The notes under the pieces: model-generated
Databases searched by the model: none
The model's input: only the letters and a program-made list of their open reading frames with translations
Told to the model about the DNA's origin: nothing
Position numbers and translations under genes: made by a program
Shown: in pieces, positions 52,568-60,913 of the stretch
Layout of the letters: the number at the start of each line of letters is the position of its first letter
Position numbering within the stretch: position 1 is the first letter of the stretch
Origin: Ralstonia mannitolilytica
GTDB lineage: Bacteria; Pseudomonadota; Gammaproteobacteria; Burkholderiales; Burkholderiaceae
NCBI RefSeq assembly: GCF_905397375.1
Contig: NZ_CAJPVG010000004.1
Location: 62,001 to 126,000, forward strand
DNA: 64,000 nt
Direction of reading: 5' to 3'

Positions 52568-53437
52568 ATGCTGAGCGCATTGGGTGTGTTGTTCGACGGG
52601 CTGGCCTACGGCAGCCTGCTGTTCCTGATCAGCATCGGCCTGTCGGTCACGATGGGCTTGATGCACTTCATCAACCTTGCGCACGGCGCATTTGCCATGG
52701 CGGGCGGCTATGTCTGCGTGGTTCTGATGAACCGACTCGGCGTGCCGTTCCTGGCGACGCTGCCCATCGCTTTCCTCGTCACCGCGGCCTTCGGGTTCGT
52801 GCTGGAGCGCACGCTGTACCGGCGGCTCTATCGCGCGAGCCCGCTCGACCAGGTGCTGTTCTCCATCGCGCTCGTGTTCATGGCGATGGCCGGCGCGACC
52901 TACGTGTGGGGCCCTGCCCAGCAGCCGGTGGAACTGCCGGAGATGCTGCGCGGGCAGCTGCGCGTATTGGACAGCGGGCTGGAAGTCGGGCGCTATCGGC
53001 TCTTTCTGATCGGTGTGGTCATCGTGCTGACGGCGTTGCTGGCGTGGCTCATTGAGCGCACACGCTTCGGCGCGCAGGTGAGGGCGTCGGTGGACAATCA
53101 GCAGGCGTCGGCGGGGCTCGGGATCAATGTGAGCCTGGTGTTTTCGGTCACGTTTGCGCTCGGCTCGGGGCTCGCGGGCCTGGGCGGCGGGCTGGGCATC
53201 GACGTGCTCGGGCTCGATCCGGCATTCCCGATCAAGTACATGGTGTACTTCCTGCTCGTGGTGGCGGTGGGCGGTGCGGGCTCCATCAAGGGGACGTTGC
53301 TGGCGGCGCTGGTGCTCGGCGTCTTCGACGTGGCGGGCAAGTACTACGTGCCGGAGGTGGGCGCGTTCGTCATCTACGGGCTGATGGTGGTGCTGCTCGT
53401 GGCGTTTCCGAATGGCCTGCTGGGGAGGCGCGCATGA
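52568..53437 (+). CDS. Branched-chain-type ABC permease (LivH-like)
   Basis: Inner-membrane permease of 289 residues with about eight helices. The conserved GLMHFINLAHGAFAMAGGY and the GLGGGLGIDVLGLDP stretch place it in the LivH family. AAGGAGGAGG precedes the ATG. The position directly after pcaC suggests that the transporter carries an aromatic acid that feeds the pathway rather than leucine. Confidence 0.93.
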   Translation: MLSALGVLFDGLAYGSLLFLISIGLSVTMGLMHFINLAHGAFAMAGGYVCVVLMNRLGVPFLATLPIAFLVTAAFGFVLERTLYRRLYRASPLDQVLFSIALVFMAMAGATYVWGPAQQPVELPEMLRGQLRVLDSGLEVGRYRLFLIGVVIVLTALLAWLIERTRFGAQVRASVDNQQASAGLGINVSLVFSVTFALGSGLAGLGGGLGIDVLGLDPAFPIKYMVYFLLVVAVGGAGSIKGTLLAALVLGVFDVAGKYYVPEVGAFVIYGLMVVLLVAFPNGLLGRRA

Positions 53438-54459
53438 ACGTGCTGCAGCAACTGATGCGCTCCGCGCAGCCGGCGCCGGCCGGACCGGCACATGGTTTGC
53501 CAGATGCGCGCTGGTCGCCGTTCGAGCTGGCGTTCTGGTGTGTGCCCGTCGCAGTGTTCTTCCTGCTTCCGGATTACCTCGTCTTTGGCAGCCAGGTGCT
53601 GATCGTCGGGCTGTTCGCGTTGTCGCTGGACCTGGTGCTCGGCTATGCGGGCATCGTGTCACTCGGGCATGCGGGGTTCTTTGGGCTTGGCGCGTATACG
53701 GCGGGCTTGCTGGCGGCGCACGGTTGGGGCGAACCCCTGACCGGGCTGGCCGCCGGTGCCGCCGTGGCCGCGCTGGCGGGCTTCTGCGTGAGCTTCCTCG
53801 TGGTGCGCGGGCACGACCTGACACGGCTGATGGTTACGCTCGGCATTGGGTTGATGCTGTATGAGGCCGCCAACAAGATGGCGTTTCTCACGGGCGGTGT
53901 CGACGGCCTTTCGGGGGTGACGATGAACAGGGTGCTCGGCGCCTTCGAGTTCGACCTGCAGGGTCGTACGGCGTACGTCTACAGCCTGGCCGTGCTGTTC
54001 CTGGTGTTCGTGTTCCTGCGGCGGCTGGTGCGGTCGCCGTTCGGGCTGTCGCTGCGGGGCATTCAGCAGGGGCCCAAGCGCATGCCGGCAATCGGCGCCA
54101 ACGTCCGCATGCGGCTGGTGGCCGCCTTCACCGTGAGCGCCGCGATTGCCGGTGTGGCTGGCGGCCTGCTCGCGCAGACGACGCAGTTCGTGGGGCTCGA
54201 TTCGCTGGGCTTTTCGCGGTCGGCGGAACTGCTCATCATGCTGGTGCTCGGCGGCGCGGGCCGGCTGTATGGCGCGCTGATCGGCGCGGCGGTGTTCATG
54301 GTGGCGCAGGATGTGCTGGCCGGCATGAACCCCGTCTATTGGCAGTTCTGGATCGGGCTCCTGCTGATGGTGATCGTGCTGTTTGCGCGTGGCGGCATCC
54401 TGGGCGGGCTGGACACGATCGCCAAAGCATGGCGCGCCCGCAAGGCAGGCGCCGCATGA
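53434..54459 (+). CDS. Branched-chain-type ABC permease (LivM-like)
   Basis: Inner-membrane permease of 341 residues with about nine or ten helices. GYAGIVSLGHAGFFGLGAYTAG and the C-terminal LGGAGRLYGALIGAAVF are LivM marks. It overlaps the preceding permease by 4 bp and the ATPase by 4 bp. Confidence 0.93.
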   Translation: MNVLQQLMRSAQPAPAGPAHGLPDARWSPFELAFWCVPVAVFFLLPDYLVFGSQVLIVGLFALSLDLVLGYAGIVSLGHAGFFGLGAYTAGLLAAHGWGEPLTGLAAGAAVAALAGFCVSFLVVRGHDLTRLMVTLGIGLMLYEAANKMAFLTGGVDGLSGVTMNRVLGAFEFDLQGRTAYVYSLAVLFLVFVFLRRLVRSPFGLSLRGIQQGPKRMPAIGANVRMRLVAAFTVSAAIAGVAGGLLAQTTQFVGLDSLGFSRSAELLIMLVLGGAGRLYGALIGAAVFMVAQDVLAGMNPVYWQFWIGLLLMVIVLFARGGILGGLDTIAKAWRARKAGAA

Positions 54460-55229
54460 GCCCACCGATGATGCAGCGCGCGCCGACGCTCAGCACACGC
54501 GGCCTCTCCAAACGCTGGGGCGCCTTCCAGGCCAATGCCGACATTTCGCTCACGTTCGCCCCCGGCGCGCGCCACGCGTTGATCGGACCGAACGGTGCCG
54601 GCAAGACCACCTTCATCAACCTGTTGACCGGCACGCTGGCGCCCACGGCGGGGCAGGTCCTGCTCGACAACGAAGACATCACGCGCCTGCCCGCACACCG
54701 GCGCGTCAAGCGCGGCCTGACGCGCACGTTCCAGATCAACACCCTGTTTCCGGGGCTGACGGTGCTGGAGTCGGTGATGCTCGCCATCTTCGAGCGCAGC
54801 GGCGCGTCGTGGCACGGCTATCGCACCGTCGCTTCGCACAAGGAGGCGCGTGATGAGGCGATGGCCTTGCTGTGCCGCCTTCAGCTGGGCGCCGATGCGC
54901 TGTCGCCCACGCAGGCGTTGCCGTACGGCAAGCAGCGGCTCGTGGAGATTGCCCTGGCGCTGGCCACGCAGCCGCGCATCCTGCTGCTCGACGAGCCCGC
55001 CGCGGGCATCCCTGCAGGCGAAAGCGCCGAACTGTTCGAAGTGATCGCCAGCCTGCCGCGCGACATCACCATCCTCTTCATCGAGCACGACATGAACCTT
55101 GTCTTCCGTTTTGCCGAGCGGATCACCGTGCTGGTGGGTGGCCGTGTGCTGACCGAAGGCACGCCGCAAGAGATTGCCGCCGACTCGCGTGTGCGCGAGG
55201 TCTACCTGGGGGAGGCCGGGCATGACTGA
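54456..55229 (+). CDS. Branched-chain-type ABC ATPase (LivG-like)
   Basis: ATPase of 257 residues with Walker A GPNGAGKTT, the signature region LPYGKQRLVEIA, Walker B ILLLDEPAAGIP and the C-terminal LTEGTPQEIA tail of the LivG class. The signature reads PYGKQR rather than the usual SxGxxR, which is common in this family. Confidence 0.92.
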   Translation: MSPPMMQRAPTLSTRGLSKRWGAFQANADISLTFAPGARHALIGPNGAGKTTFINLLTGTLAPTAGQVLLDNEDITRLPAHRRVKRGLTRTFQINTLFPGLTVLESVMLAIFERSGASWHGYRTVASHKEARDEAMALLCRLQLGADALSPTQALPYGKQRLVEIALALATQPRILLLDEPAAGIPAGESAELFEVIASLPRDITILFIEHDMNLVFRFAERITVLVGGRVLTEGTPQEIAADSRVREVYLGEAGHD

Positions 55230-55923
55230 ACTGCTCGCGTTCGAGAATGTGAGCGCCGGCTACGGCAACGCCGTCGTGCTCGACGATGTGTCGTTCACGC
55301 TGCAAGCCGGCGGCAGTCTCGCGCTGCTGGGTCGCAACGGCGTCGGCAAGACCACGCTGCTCGCCACGCTGATGGGCTTCACGCGCCTGCACGCGGGGCG
55401 CATCCGTTGGCAGGGCGCGGACATCGCCAAGGTCGCACCGCACAAGCGTGCCCGGGCGGGGCTTGGCTGGGTGCCGCAGGAGCGCTGGATGTTTCCATCG
55501 CTCACCGTGGAGGAGCATCTGACCGCCGTCGCACGCCCCGGTGCATGGGATGTGGCGCGCATCTACACGATGTTTCCGCGCCTGCAGGAACGACGGCGCA
55601 ATCTGGGTAACCAGCTCTCGGGCGGCGAGCAGCAGATGGTGGCCATCGCGCGCGCACTGGTGACGAATCCGGCGTTGCTGTTGCTCGATGAGCCGATGGA
55701 AGGTCTTGCGCCGATCATCGTGCAGGAACTTGGCCGCGCCATCCGCACGCTGGTCGACGAAGGCGGCATGGCGGTGATCGTGGTGGAGCAGCACGCCCGC
55801 CTGGCGCTGGAACTCACGCAGCGCGCGCTGGTGCTCGACCGCGGGCGCATCGTGCACGCATCGGCCAGCGCGGAACTGCTGGCCGACGCGCAGTTGCTGC
55901 AACGGCTCGTGTCGGTGGCGTAG
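55222..55923 (+). CDS. Branched-chain-type ABC ATPase (LivF-like)
   Basis: ATPase of 233 residues with Walker A GRNGVGKTT, signature LSGGEQQMVAIA and Walker B LLLLDEPMEGLAP. It overlaps the LivG-like gene by 8 bp and ends 3 bp from the stop of the convergent binding-protein gene, so the two transcripts meet head-on. Confidence 0.93.
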   Translation: MTELLAFENVSAGYGNAVVLDDVSFTLQAGGSLALLGRNGVGKTTLLATLMGFTRLHAGRIRWQGADIAKVAPHKRARAGLGWVPQERWMFPSLTVEEHLTAVARPGAWDVARIYTMFPRLQERRRNLGNQLSGGEQQMVAIARALVTNPALLLLDEPMEGLAPIIVQELGRAIRTLVDEGGMAVIVVEQHARLALELTQRALVLDRGRIVHASASAELLADAQLLQRLVSVA

Positions 55924-55925
55924 CG

Positions 55926-57095
55926 TTACTTGCCCGGGTCCTTCACGTCGGCGAACTTGTCGAATTCGACGTTGTAGAGCTCGTTGCCGACCTTTTCGAC
56001 CTTGCGGATGTAGACCGTCTGCACGACGTCGCGCGTGGCGGGGTCAATGGTGATGGGCCCGCGCGGGCTGTCGATCTTCATGCCCTTGAAGGCGGCCATG
56101 GCCTTTTCCCCCTCGATCTTGCCGCCCAGCTTGTTGATGACGTTGTAGATCGCGCCGATGCCGTCATACGCGGCCACCGCCATGAAGTTCGGCCGGCCGG
56201 CGCCCGGGTTCGCGTCGGCGAAGGCCTTCAGGAACGTCTTATTCTGCGCGGAATCGTGTGCCGCGGAGTAGTGGAACGACGTGATGACGCCCAGCGTCGA
56301 GTCGCCCATGGCGGGCAGCACGTGGTCGTCCGTCAGGTCGCCGGTGGCGATGACCTTGATGCCGGCCTGCGCGAGCCCGCGTTCGCGAAAGCCCTTCATG
56401 AAGGCCACGCCCTGCTCGCCCGCGGGCAGGAACACGAACACGGCCTGCGGCTTCGTATCCTTCACGCGCTGGATGAACGGCGCGAATTCCGGATTGCGCA
56501 GCGGCACGCGCACGGCTTCCACGACCTGACCGCCGCCCGCGGTGAAGGTCTGCCTGAAGGCCGTCTCTGCGTCGATGCCGGGCGCGTAATCGGCCACCAC
56601 GGTGGCGACCTGCTTAATGCCGTTCTTCAGCGCCCACGAGGCGATCGGCGTGGAGATCTGCGGCAGCGTCATCGACACGCGCGTCACGTAGTCCGACTTG
56701 GTCGTGATCGACGACGACGCTGCGTTGAAGATGACCATCGGCTTCTTGGCCTGCTGCGCGATGGGAGCCACCGCGAGCGCTTCAGGCGTGAGGCCGAAGC
56801 CGGCAAGAAAGTCCACCTTGTCGCGCACCACCAGTTCCTGCGCGAGCCGTTTGGCCACATCGGGCACGGGGCCGGTCGTGTCCTTCAGGACGATCTGCAC
56901 CTGCCGTCCGCCGGCGGTCGTGCCGTGCAGCTTCTGATACGCCTTGATGCCGCCTTCCATCTGCTTGCCGTAGTCGGCAAACGGGCCGGAGAAGGGCGCG
57001 ATCAGGCCGATCTTGATCGGCTCGTCGGCAAGCGCCGGCAGGCCGGTCATCAGCGCGGCGGCAACGGCGGTCAACAGCAGGGCACGGCGTTTCAT
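55926..57095 (-). CDS. Periplasmic binding protein for the branched-chain-type transporter
   Basis: Periplasmic type I solute-binding protein of 389 residues, with signal peptide ending LPALADE and the core IKIGLIAPFSGPFADYGKQM. The family includes binders of aromatic acids as well as leucine. GGAGA precedes its ATG. Transcribed toward the permease/ATPase operon rather than with it, from a promoter of its own. Confidence 0.93.
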   Translation of the reverse strand: MKRRALLLTAVAAALMTGLPALADEPIKIGLIAPFSGPFADYGKQMEGGIKAYQKLHGTTAGGRQVQIVLKDTTGPVPDVAKRLAQELVVRDKVDFLAGFGLTPEALAVAPIAQQAKKPMVIFNAASSSITTKSDYVTRVSMTLPQISTPIASWALKNGIKQVATVVADYAPGIDAETAFRQTFTAGGGQVVEAVRVPLRNPEFAPFIQRVKDTKPQAVFVFLPAGEQGVAFMKGFRERGLAQAGIKVIATGDLTDDHVLPAMGDSTLGVITSFHYSAAHDSAQNKTFLKAFADANPGAGRPNFMAVAAYDGIGAIYNVINKLGGKIEGEKAMAAFKGMKIDSPRGPITIDPATRDVVQTVYIRKVEKVGNELYNVEFDKFADVKDPGK

Positions 57096-57234
57096 GAGGG
57101 TCTCCAAAGGTTGATCGGCAAGCGTGGGCCGAGAAACCGCAACGGCGTCGCGTGCGCGTGGCGATGATCCTAAAGGCTCTGTGTTCGCATTGCAATCGAG
57201 TGTTCGGATTGTGAACAACTCGCGCCAGAGTCGA

Positions 57235-58212
57235 CTACTTCGTGTGCTTGCGTTTGGCCGGCGGGTGGCCGGGTTCGCGCCATTCGTCGGCTTCGTCGTT
57301 GAAGAGCGACGACACCAGCGCGCGGAACCACCGGCTGCGCGCGTCGTTGTGGAATTTGCGATGCCAGTGCTGCTTGAGGTCGAAGCTGGGGAGTTCCAGC
57401 GGGGGCTCCATCGCGCGGATGTTGGCGTGCGATTGCATGAACGACAGCCCCACCGCGTGCGGCACCGTCGCAATCAGATCGGTGCGCGCAAGAATGAACG
57501 GTATGCTCATGTAGTGCGGCGTGAGCAGCGTGGGCGTGCGCCGAATGCGCTTGCGCTCGAGGAAGCGTTCGTACAGCTCCTGGCTGCGTCCTTCTGCGCG
57601 CACCACGGCGTGACCGTATTCCAGGAACTGCGCCATCGTCAGCTTCGTGTTGCCGCCACGCGTGACGGGGTGGTCGGCCCGCACGATGCACGTGAAGTAG
57701 TGCGTGAACATGCGCTGCTGGAAGAAGTTGTTCTTCTTCAGGTCGGGGAAATAGCCCAGGGCGAGGTCCAGCGAGCCGGTCTCGAGCGCCCGCTCGATCT
57801 GCGCCGGCGGCAGCGATACCGACTGGACCGCCGCCCGCGGCGCCGCGCGTGCCATCGCTTCGACGATGCGCGGCAAAAACACCATCTCGCCTACATCGGA
57901 GAGCGCGATCGAAAAGAGATGGGTGGTCGTTGCCGGGTCGAACGCGCCGGTGTCGAGGATGCCCTGCTGCACGCGTGCGAGCACATCGCGCGCGGCGGGG
58001 ATGAGCGCCATCGCACGCGGCGTGGGCTCCATGCCGCGCGACGTGCGCACGAACAGCGGGTCATCGAATGCCGTGCGCAGTTTGGCAAGCGCCGTGCTCA
58101 CGCCCGGCTGGCTCATGCCGAGTTGCTGCGCGGCCATGCTGACGCTGCGGGCGTCGTGCAACGCCAGCAGGATCGGCAGCAGGTTCAGGTCGAAAGCGGG
58201 CAGGGCGGACAT
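57235..58212 (-). CDS. LysR family transcriptional regulator
   Basis: LysR-type regulator of 325 residues with an N-terminal winged helix (FDLNLLPILLALHDARSVSMAAQQLGMSQPGVS, the first 70 residues) and a substrate-binding domain from about residue 95. Opening FDLNLL and VGEMVFLPRIVEAM resemble the NodD/PcaQ/DntR-like branch that senses aromatic compounds. It lies 140 bp upstream of the binding-protein gene and reads the same way, so it may regulate the transporter. Confidence 0.9.
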   Translation of the reverse strand: MSALPAFDLNLLPILLALHDARSVSMAAQQLGMSQPGVSTALAKLRTAFDDPLFVRTSRGMEPTPRAMALIPAARDVLARVQQGILDTGAFDPATTTHLFSIALSDVGEMVFLPRIVEAMARAAPRAAVQSVSLPPAQIERALETGSLDLALGYFPDLKKNNFFQQRMFTHYFTCIVRADHPVTRGGNTKLTMAQFLEYGHAVVRAEGRSQELYERFLERKRIRRTPTLLTPHYMSIPFILARTDLIATVPHAVGLSFMQSHANIRAMEPPLELPSFDLKQHWHRKFHNDARSRWFRALVSSLFNDEADEWREPGHPPAKRKHTK

Positions 58213-58494
58213 GGCAGCACCACTATCTGGATGGGCGATAGAGTGTATCCGCACTATCCGGTTATGCGATATGGAAAGCGTGCCGGGATGATTCCGGTCG
58301 AGCGTGCCGGCCGGCATGGCGCGACAACGCGTGGCCCGACGATGCGCGTGCATAGGCAGCAAGCTGGGTCACCGCAACCCTACGTCAAGCGGAGGCAGGG
58401 CCTAGACCAAACGTTGGCGCGGGTTTCATCGCCACGCCAGACTCGCGGGTGTATAGTCGGACAGCAGTCGACGTTCAAGAAGGGGGCACTCGAG

Positions 58495-58788
58495 ATGGAC
58501 ACTTCGCCGGCGGGCCAATACAAAGGCTTCGACATTTATCCGTTGGCTTTCCAACATGAACGCACGGCACGCTGGCCCGAGGCCAGGGAAGACCGCAGCT
58601 ACAACGCAGCCGTGATGATCTGTCGGGCGGGGGAGTCGCCCGAGCCAGGGCAGACCCAGGTGTTCCGCCTGTCGGGGGACCAGCAGTTCACCAACATCGG
58701 CGACGCCCGTGTGGCGGCGCTGCGCTTTGCCGAAAGCATCATCGATGGCGACGTGCCGGACCTGTCGCTTGCCGCGGGAAGCACCTGA
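58495..58788 (+). CDS. Small hypothetical protein
   Basis: Cytosolic protein of 97 residues not assigned to a function. It opens with MDTSPAGQYKGFDIYPLAF and contains SYNAAVMICRAG. A good AGGGGG site lies before the ATG at 58495. Similar short proteins are common in Burkholderiaceae genomes. Monocistronic. Confidence 0.65.
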   Translation: MDTSPAGQYKGFDIYPLAFQHERTARWPEAREDRSYNAAVMICRAGESPEPGQTQVFRLSGDQQFTNIGDARVAALRFAESIIDGDVPDLSLAAGST

Positions 58789-59133
58789 AGCGACGCCCCC
58801 GCCCGTGATAGAATAATGGGCGAATCCGGCCCGCCGCCGCGCCTGCCGTGGCCGGTGGCAGCCGAATCCAGCACCGGGGATTACCCCGCGCCGAGCCGGG
58901 CGGCGCGCATCTGCAACCGCCACCCATTCTTCGCTCTCGCTTGCACCACACGGCGCGCGCCAATGGCGGGCGCGATTTGTGTTTCGTGCAATTCGGTACC
59001 CCCCAGGCCCGCTGTCCGGGCAGATGATCGCGGCGATACGCTGTGCACCCGTGGGTGTGAAGCGGGATTCGGGTGGGTCATCACATCATTGCAACCATCG
59101 GCGCAGCTGCGTGCTGCATACAAAGGAACGAGT
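58789..59133 (+). promoter_or_regulatory. Promoter and long leader of the stand-alone IF-1 gene
   Basis: An extended -10 (TG-A-TAGAAT at 58806-58814) would start a leader of about 310 nt before the IF-1 TTG. Small perfect hairpins occur: GGGG-ATTA-CCCC, GCCCG-CTGTC-CGGGC and CACCC-GT-GGGTG. The leader is open in the IF-1 frame from an ATG at 58816, but that part has no conserved protein character. It may be a regulated, possibly cold-responsive, leader. Confidence 0.4.
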
Positions 59134-59352
59134 TTGGCCAAGGAAGAACTGATTGAATTTGAAGGGGTGGTGTCTGAAGCACTGCCCGATAATCGTTTTC
59201 GCGTGCAACTGGAAAACGGCGTGGAGATCTGGGCCTACGCATCGGGCAAGATGCAGAAGCACCGCATTCGCATTCTCGCGGGCGACCGCGTGAAGCTGGA
59301 GATGTCGCCGTACGACCTCACCAAAGGTCGCATCAACTATCGGCACAAGTAA
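59134..59352 (+). CDS. infA: Translation initiation factor IF-1
   Basis: S1-fold (OB) protein of 72 residues, the exact length of IF-1, which binds the ribosomal A site during initiation. Start is TTG at 59134 (reads (M)AKEELIEFEGVVSEALPD), with AGGA 6 bases upstream. It is not in a ribosomal-protein operon; betaproteobacteria often carry a second infA copy like this. Followed by its own terminator. Confidence 0.93.
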   Translation: MAKEELIEFEGVVSEALPDNRFRVQLENGVEIWAYASGKMQKHRIRILAGDRVKLEMSPYDLTKGRINYRHK

Positions 59353-59395
59353 CGGCTGGCAAGCCGTCAAGACGCTCGCCAGACGGGCGTTTCGA

Positions 59396-59430
59396 AGGAG
59401 CCGCGCCTCCGCTGGGAGCGCGGCTTTTTT
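59396..59430 (+). terminator. Terminator after infA
   Basis: AGCCGCGC at 59399-59406 pairs with GCGCGGCT at 59418-59425, followed by TTTTTT. It lies 45 bp past the infA stop. Confidence 0.88.
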
Positions 59431-59461
59431 ATTGTTGTTGCGTAAGCAGCGTTAAATTTCG

Positions 59462-59802
59462 TTGATCTGCTCATAACTTCCGGTATCATGCCGTCTGTCT
59501 GCTGACGGGGGGTGTGTAGTTGGCAGCGCTCTGAAGCGCGGGCTTGCCGGGATCGGCGGGTTGCGTCCTGCCCCGGTGGGGCGCCACGCGCATCAGTTTC
59601 CAATAAGCGCAAGGTCCGCCGAGTGATCGGCCGGACTCCTAATCGCGCGTTCATGCGCCGACCGGGCGTCGTCTGACGCTGAGAGCCGTTCGGTGTTCAG
59701 TGTGTCAATCAGGTCACATCGGAAAGGGATACCGCACAGGTAGGACGGCGCTCGTCTACCACATCTGGGCGTCATGTTTGCGTCCGAGGGAACATAAAAC
59801 AC
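59462..59802 (+). ncRNA. Candidate structured leader or small RNA upstream of the glycoside-hydrolase-like gene
   Basis: TTGATC (59462-59467) and TATCAT (59484-59489), 16 bases apart, form a good sigma-70 promoter. About 310 nt then precede the ATG at 59803 with no supported frame. Perfect hairpins include GCGC-TCTGAA-GCGC (59526-59539), GCCCC-GGT-GGGGC (59570-59582), GTCCG-CCGA-GTGA-TCGG-C-CGGAC with a GNRA-type loop (59614-59636), and GCGTC-GTCT-GACGC (59666-59679). No known riboswitch class was recognised. Confidence 0.45.
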
Positions 59803-60795
59803 ATGTTGGAAACCACAGCAGCACAGAAGGCGGCGCGTATGAGCCTGCGCGCCAAGGTGGGCCTGGTGGCGGCGGCAGCGCTGGCCGGCCTGGGGATGCA
59901 GTCGGCGCTGGCGCAGGCTACGCGCCCGAAGGCTCCCATCTACGGCGTCACCCTCGATGACGTCACCAACATCAACGCGATCGTGGCATCGCTCACGCAC
60001 CTTCCGTACAAGCCGACGGTACGCGTGGTGTTCGACCCGGGCACCTCGGCGGCCGACTATTACGCGCCGCTGGTCAAGCTCCATCAAGTGGCCTACGTCA
60101 TGGGCGAAGTGATGGATTCGTACTATTTTCCTGTCGACTCCAGCACCTACAGCGCACGCACCAAGGAATTGGTGAGCACACTGAAGAACGTGGTCGATGT
60201 GTGGGAAATCGCCAACGAGATCAACGGCGAATGGCTGCGCGCCAACCCGAGCGGCCCCACGGCGACGGCCACGGCGCAGGAGCAGGCAATCGGCCAGATG
60301 GTCGGCAATGCGTACGACATCGTGAAGGGCGCGGGCGGCCTCGTCTCGGTGACGATGTACTACAACGACGACGGCAAGGGCACTAACTGCTACGAGTTGC
60401 CGATGGATTCGTGGCGCACCTGGGCGACGAACTTCCTGCCGGCCCGTGTGCGGCAGGGCACCGATTACGCGCTGTTCAGCTATTACCCGTACCAGGACTG
60501 CCCGGGGCTGAAGCCGACGTGGACGAGCGACTTCAAGCTGCTGGAGAGCATCTTCCCGGCGGCAAAGGTCGGCTTCGGCGAGATCGGCACGTCGAGCACC
60601 TCGGCGCCGACGTCGGTGCAGCAAAGCCTGCTCAAGTCGTACTACCCGATGGGCACCACCACGATGGCGGCGGATCCGCGCTTCATCGGTGGCTACTTCT
60701 GGTGGAATTACGTCGAGCAGATGCTGCCGTACACAACGAGCTCGTACTGGAGCCTGCTGAACAACACCATCAAGCCGCTGGCGGCGCCGCAATAG
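59803..60795 (+). CDS. Secreted glycoside hydrolase-like TIM-barrel protein
   Basis: Exported protein of 330 residues, with signal peptide ending MQSALAQA. It has a clan GH-A-like layout: WEIANEINGEW gives the acid/base candidate E139 (after asparagine), and VGFGEIGTSS gives nucleophile candidate E260. Aromatic-rich strands (TMYYNDDG, LFSYYPYQD, GGYFWWNYVEQM) suit a sugar-binding cleft. The substrate is not known. No partner gene adjoins; galU is convergent and makes UDP-glucose. An ATG at 59839 is an alternative start. Confidence 0.75.
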   Translation: MLETTAAQKAARMSLRAKVGLVAAAALAGLGMQSALAQATRPKAPIYGVTLDDVTNINAIVASLTHLPYKPTVRVVFDPGTSAADYYAPLVKLHQVAYVMGEVMDSYYFPVDSSTYSARTKELVSTLKNVVDVWEIANEINGEWLRANPSGPTATATAQEQAIGQMVGNAYDIVKGAGGLVSVTMYYNDDGKGTNCYELPMDSWRTWATNFLPARVRQGTDYALFSYYPYQDCPGLKPTWTSDFKLLESIFPAAKVGFGEIGTSSTSAPTSVQQSLLKSYYPMGTTTMAADPRFIGGYFWWNYVEQMLPYTTSSYWSLLNNTIKPLAAPQ

Positions 60796-60861
60796 TCGCC
60801 ACGGCAACCTGTATCCAAAAGGGGGATATACGGGACCCGGGTCGATGTCTGGCCCGGCAAT

Positions 60862-60900
60862 AAAAAACCCGCGTCGGCCTGTGCTGACGCGGGTTTTTTT
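60862..60900. terminator. Bidirectional terminator between the hydrolase-like gene and galU
   Basis: AAACCCGCGTC pairs with GACGCGGGTTT across a 10-base loop, with A-run on the left and seven T residues on the right. It can end transcription of both convergent genes. Confidence 0.9.
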
Positions 60901-60913
60901 CTGGCGCGCCGGA

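Noticed and set aside
58816..59133. Upstream extension of IF-1 in frame from an ATG at 58816
   Set aside because: IF-1 is 72 residues and the TTG at 59134 gives exactly that, with a ribosome site. The extension has no conserved sequence and no ribosome site.
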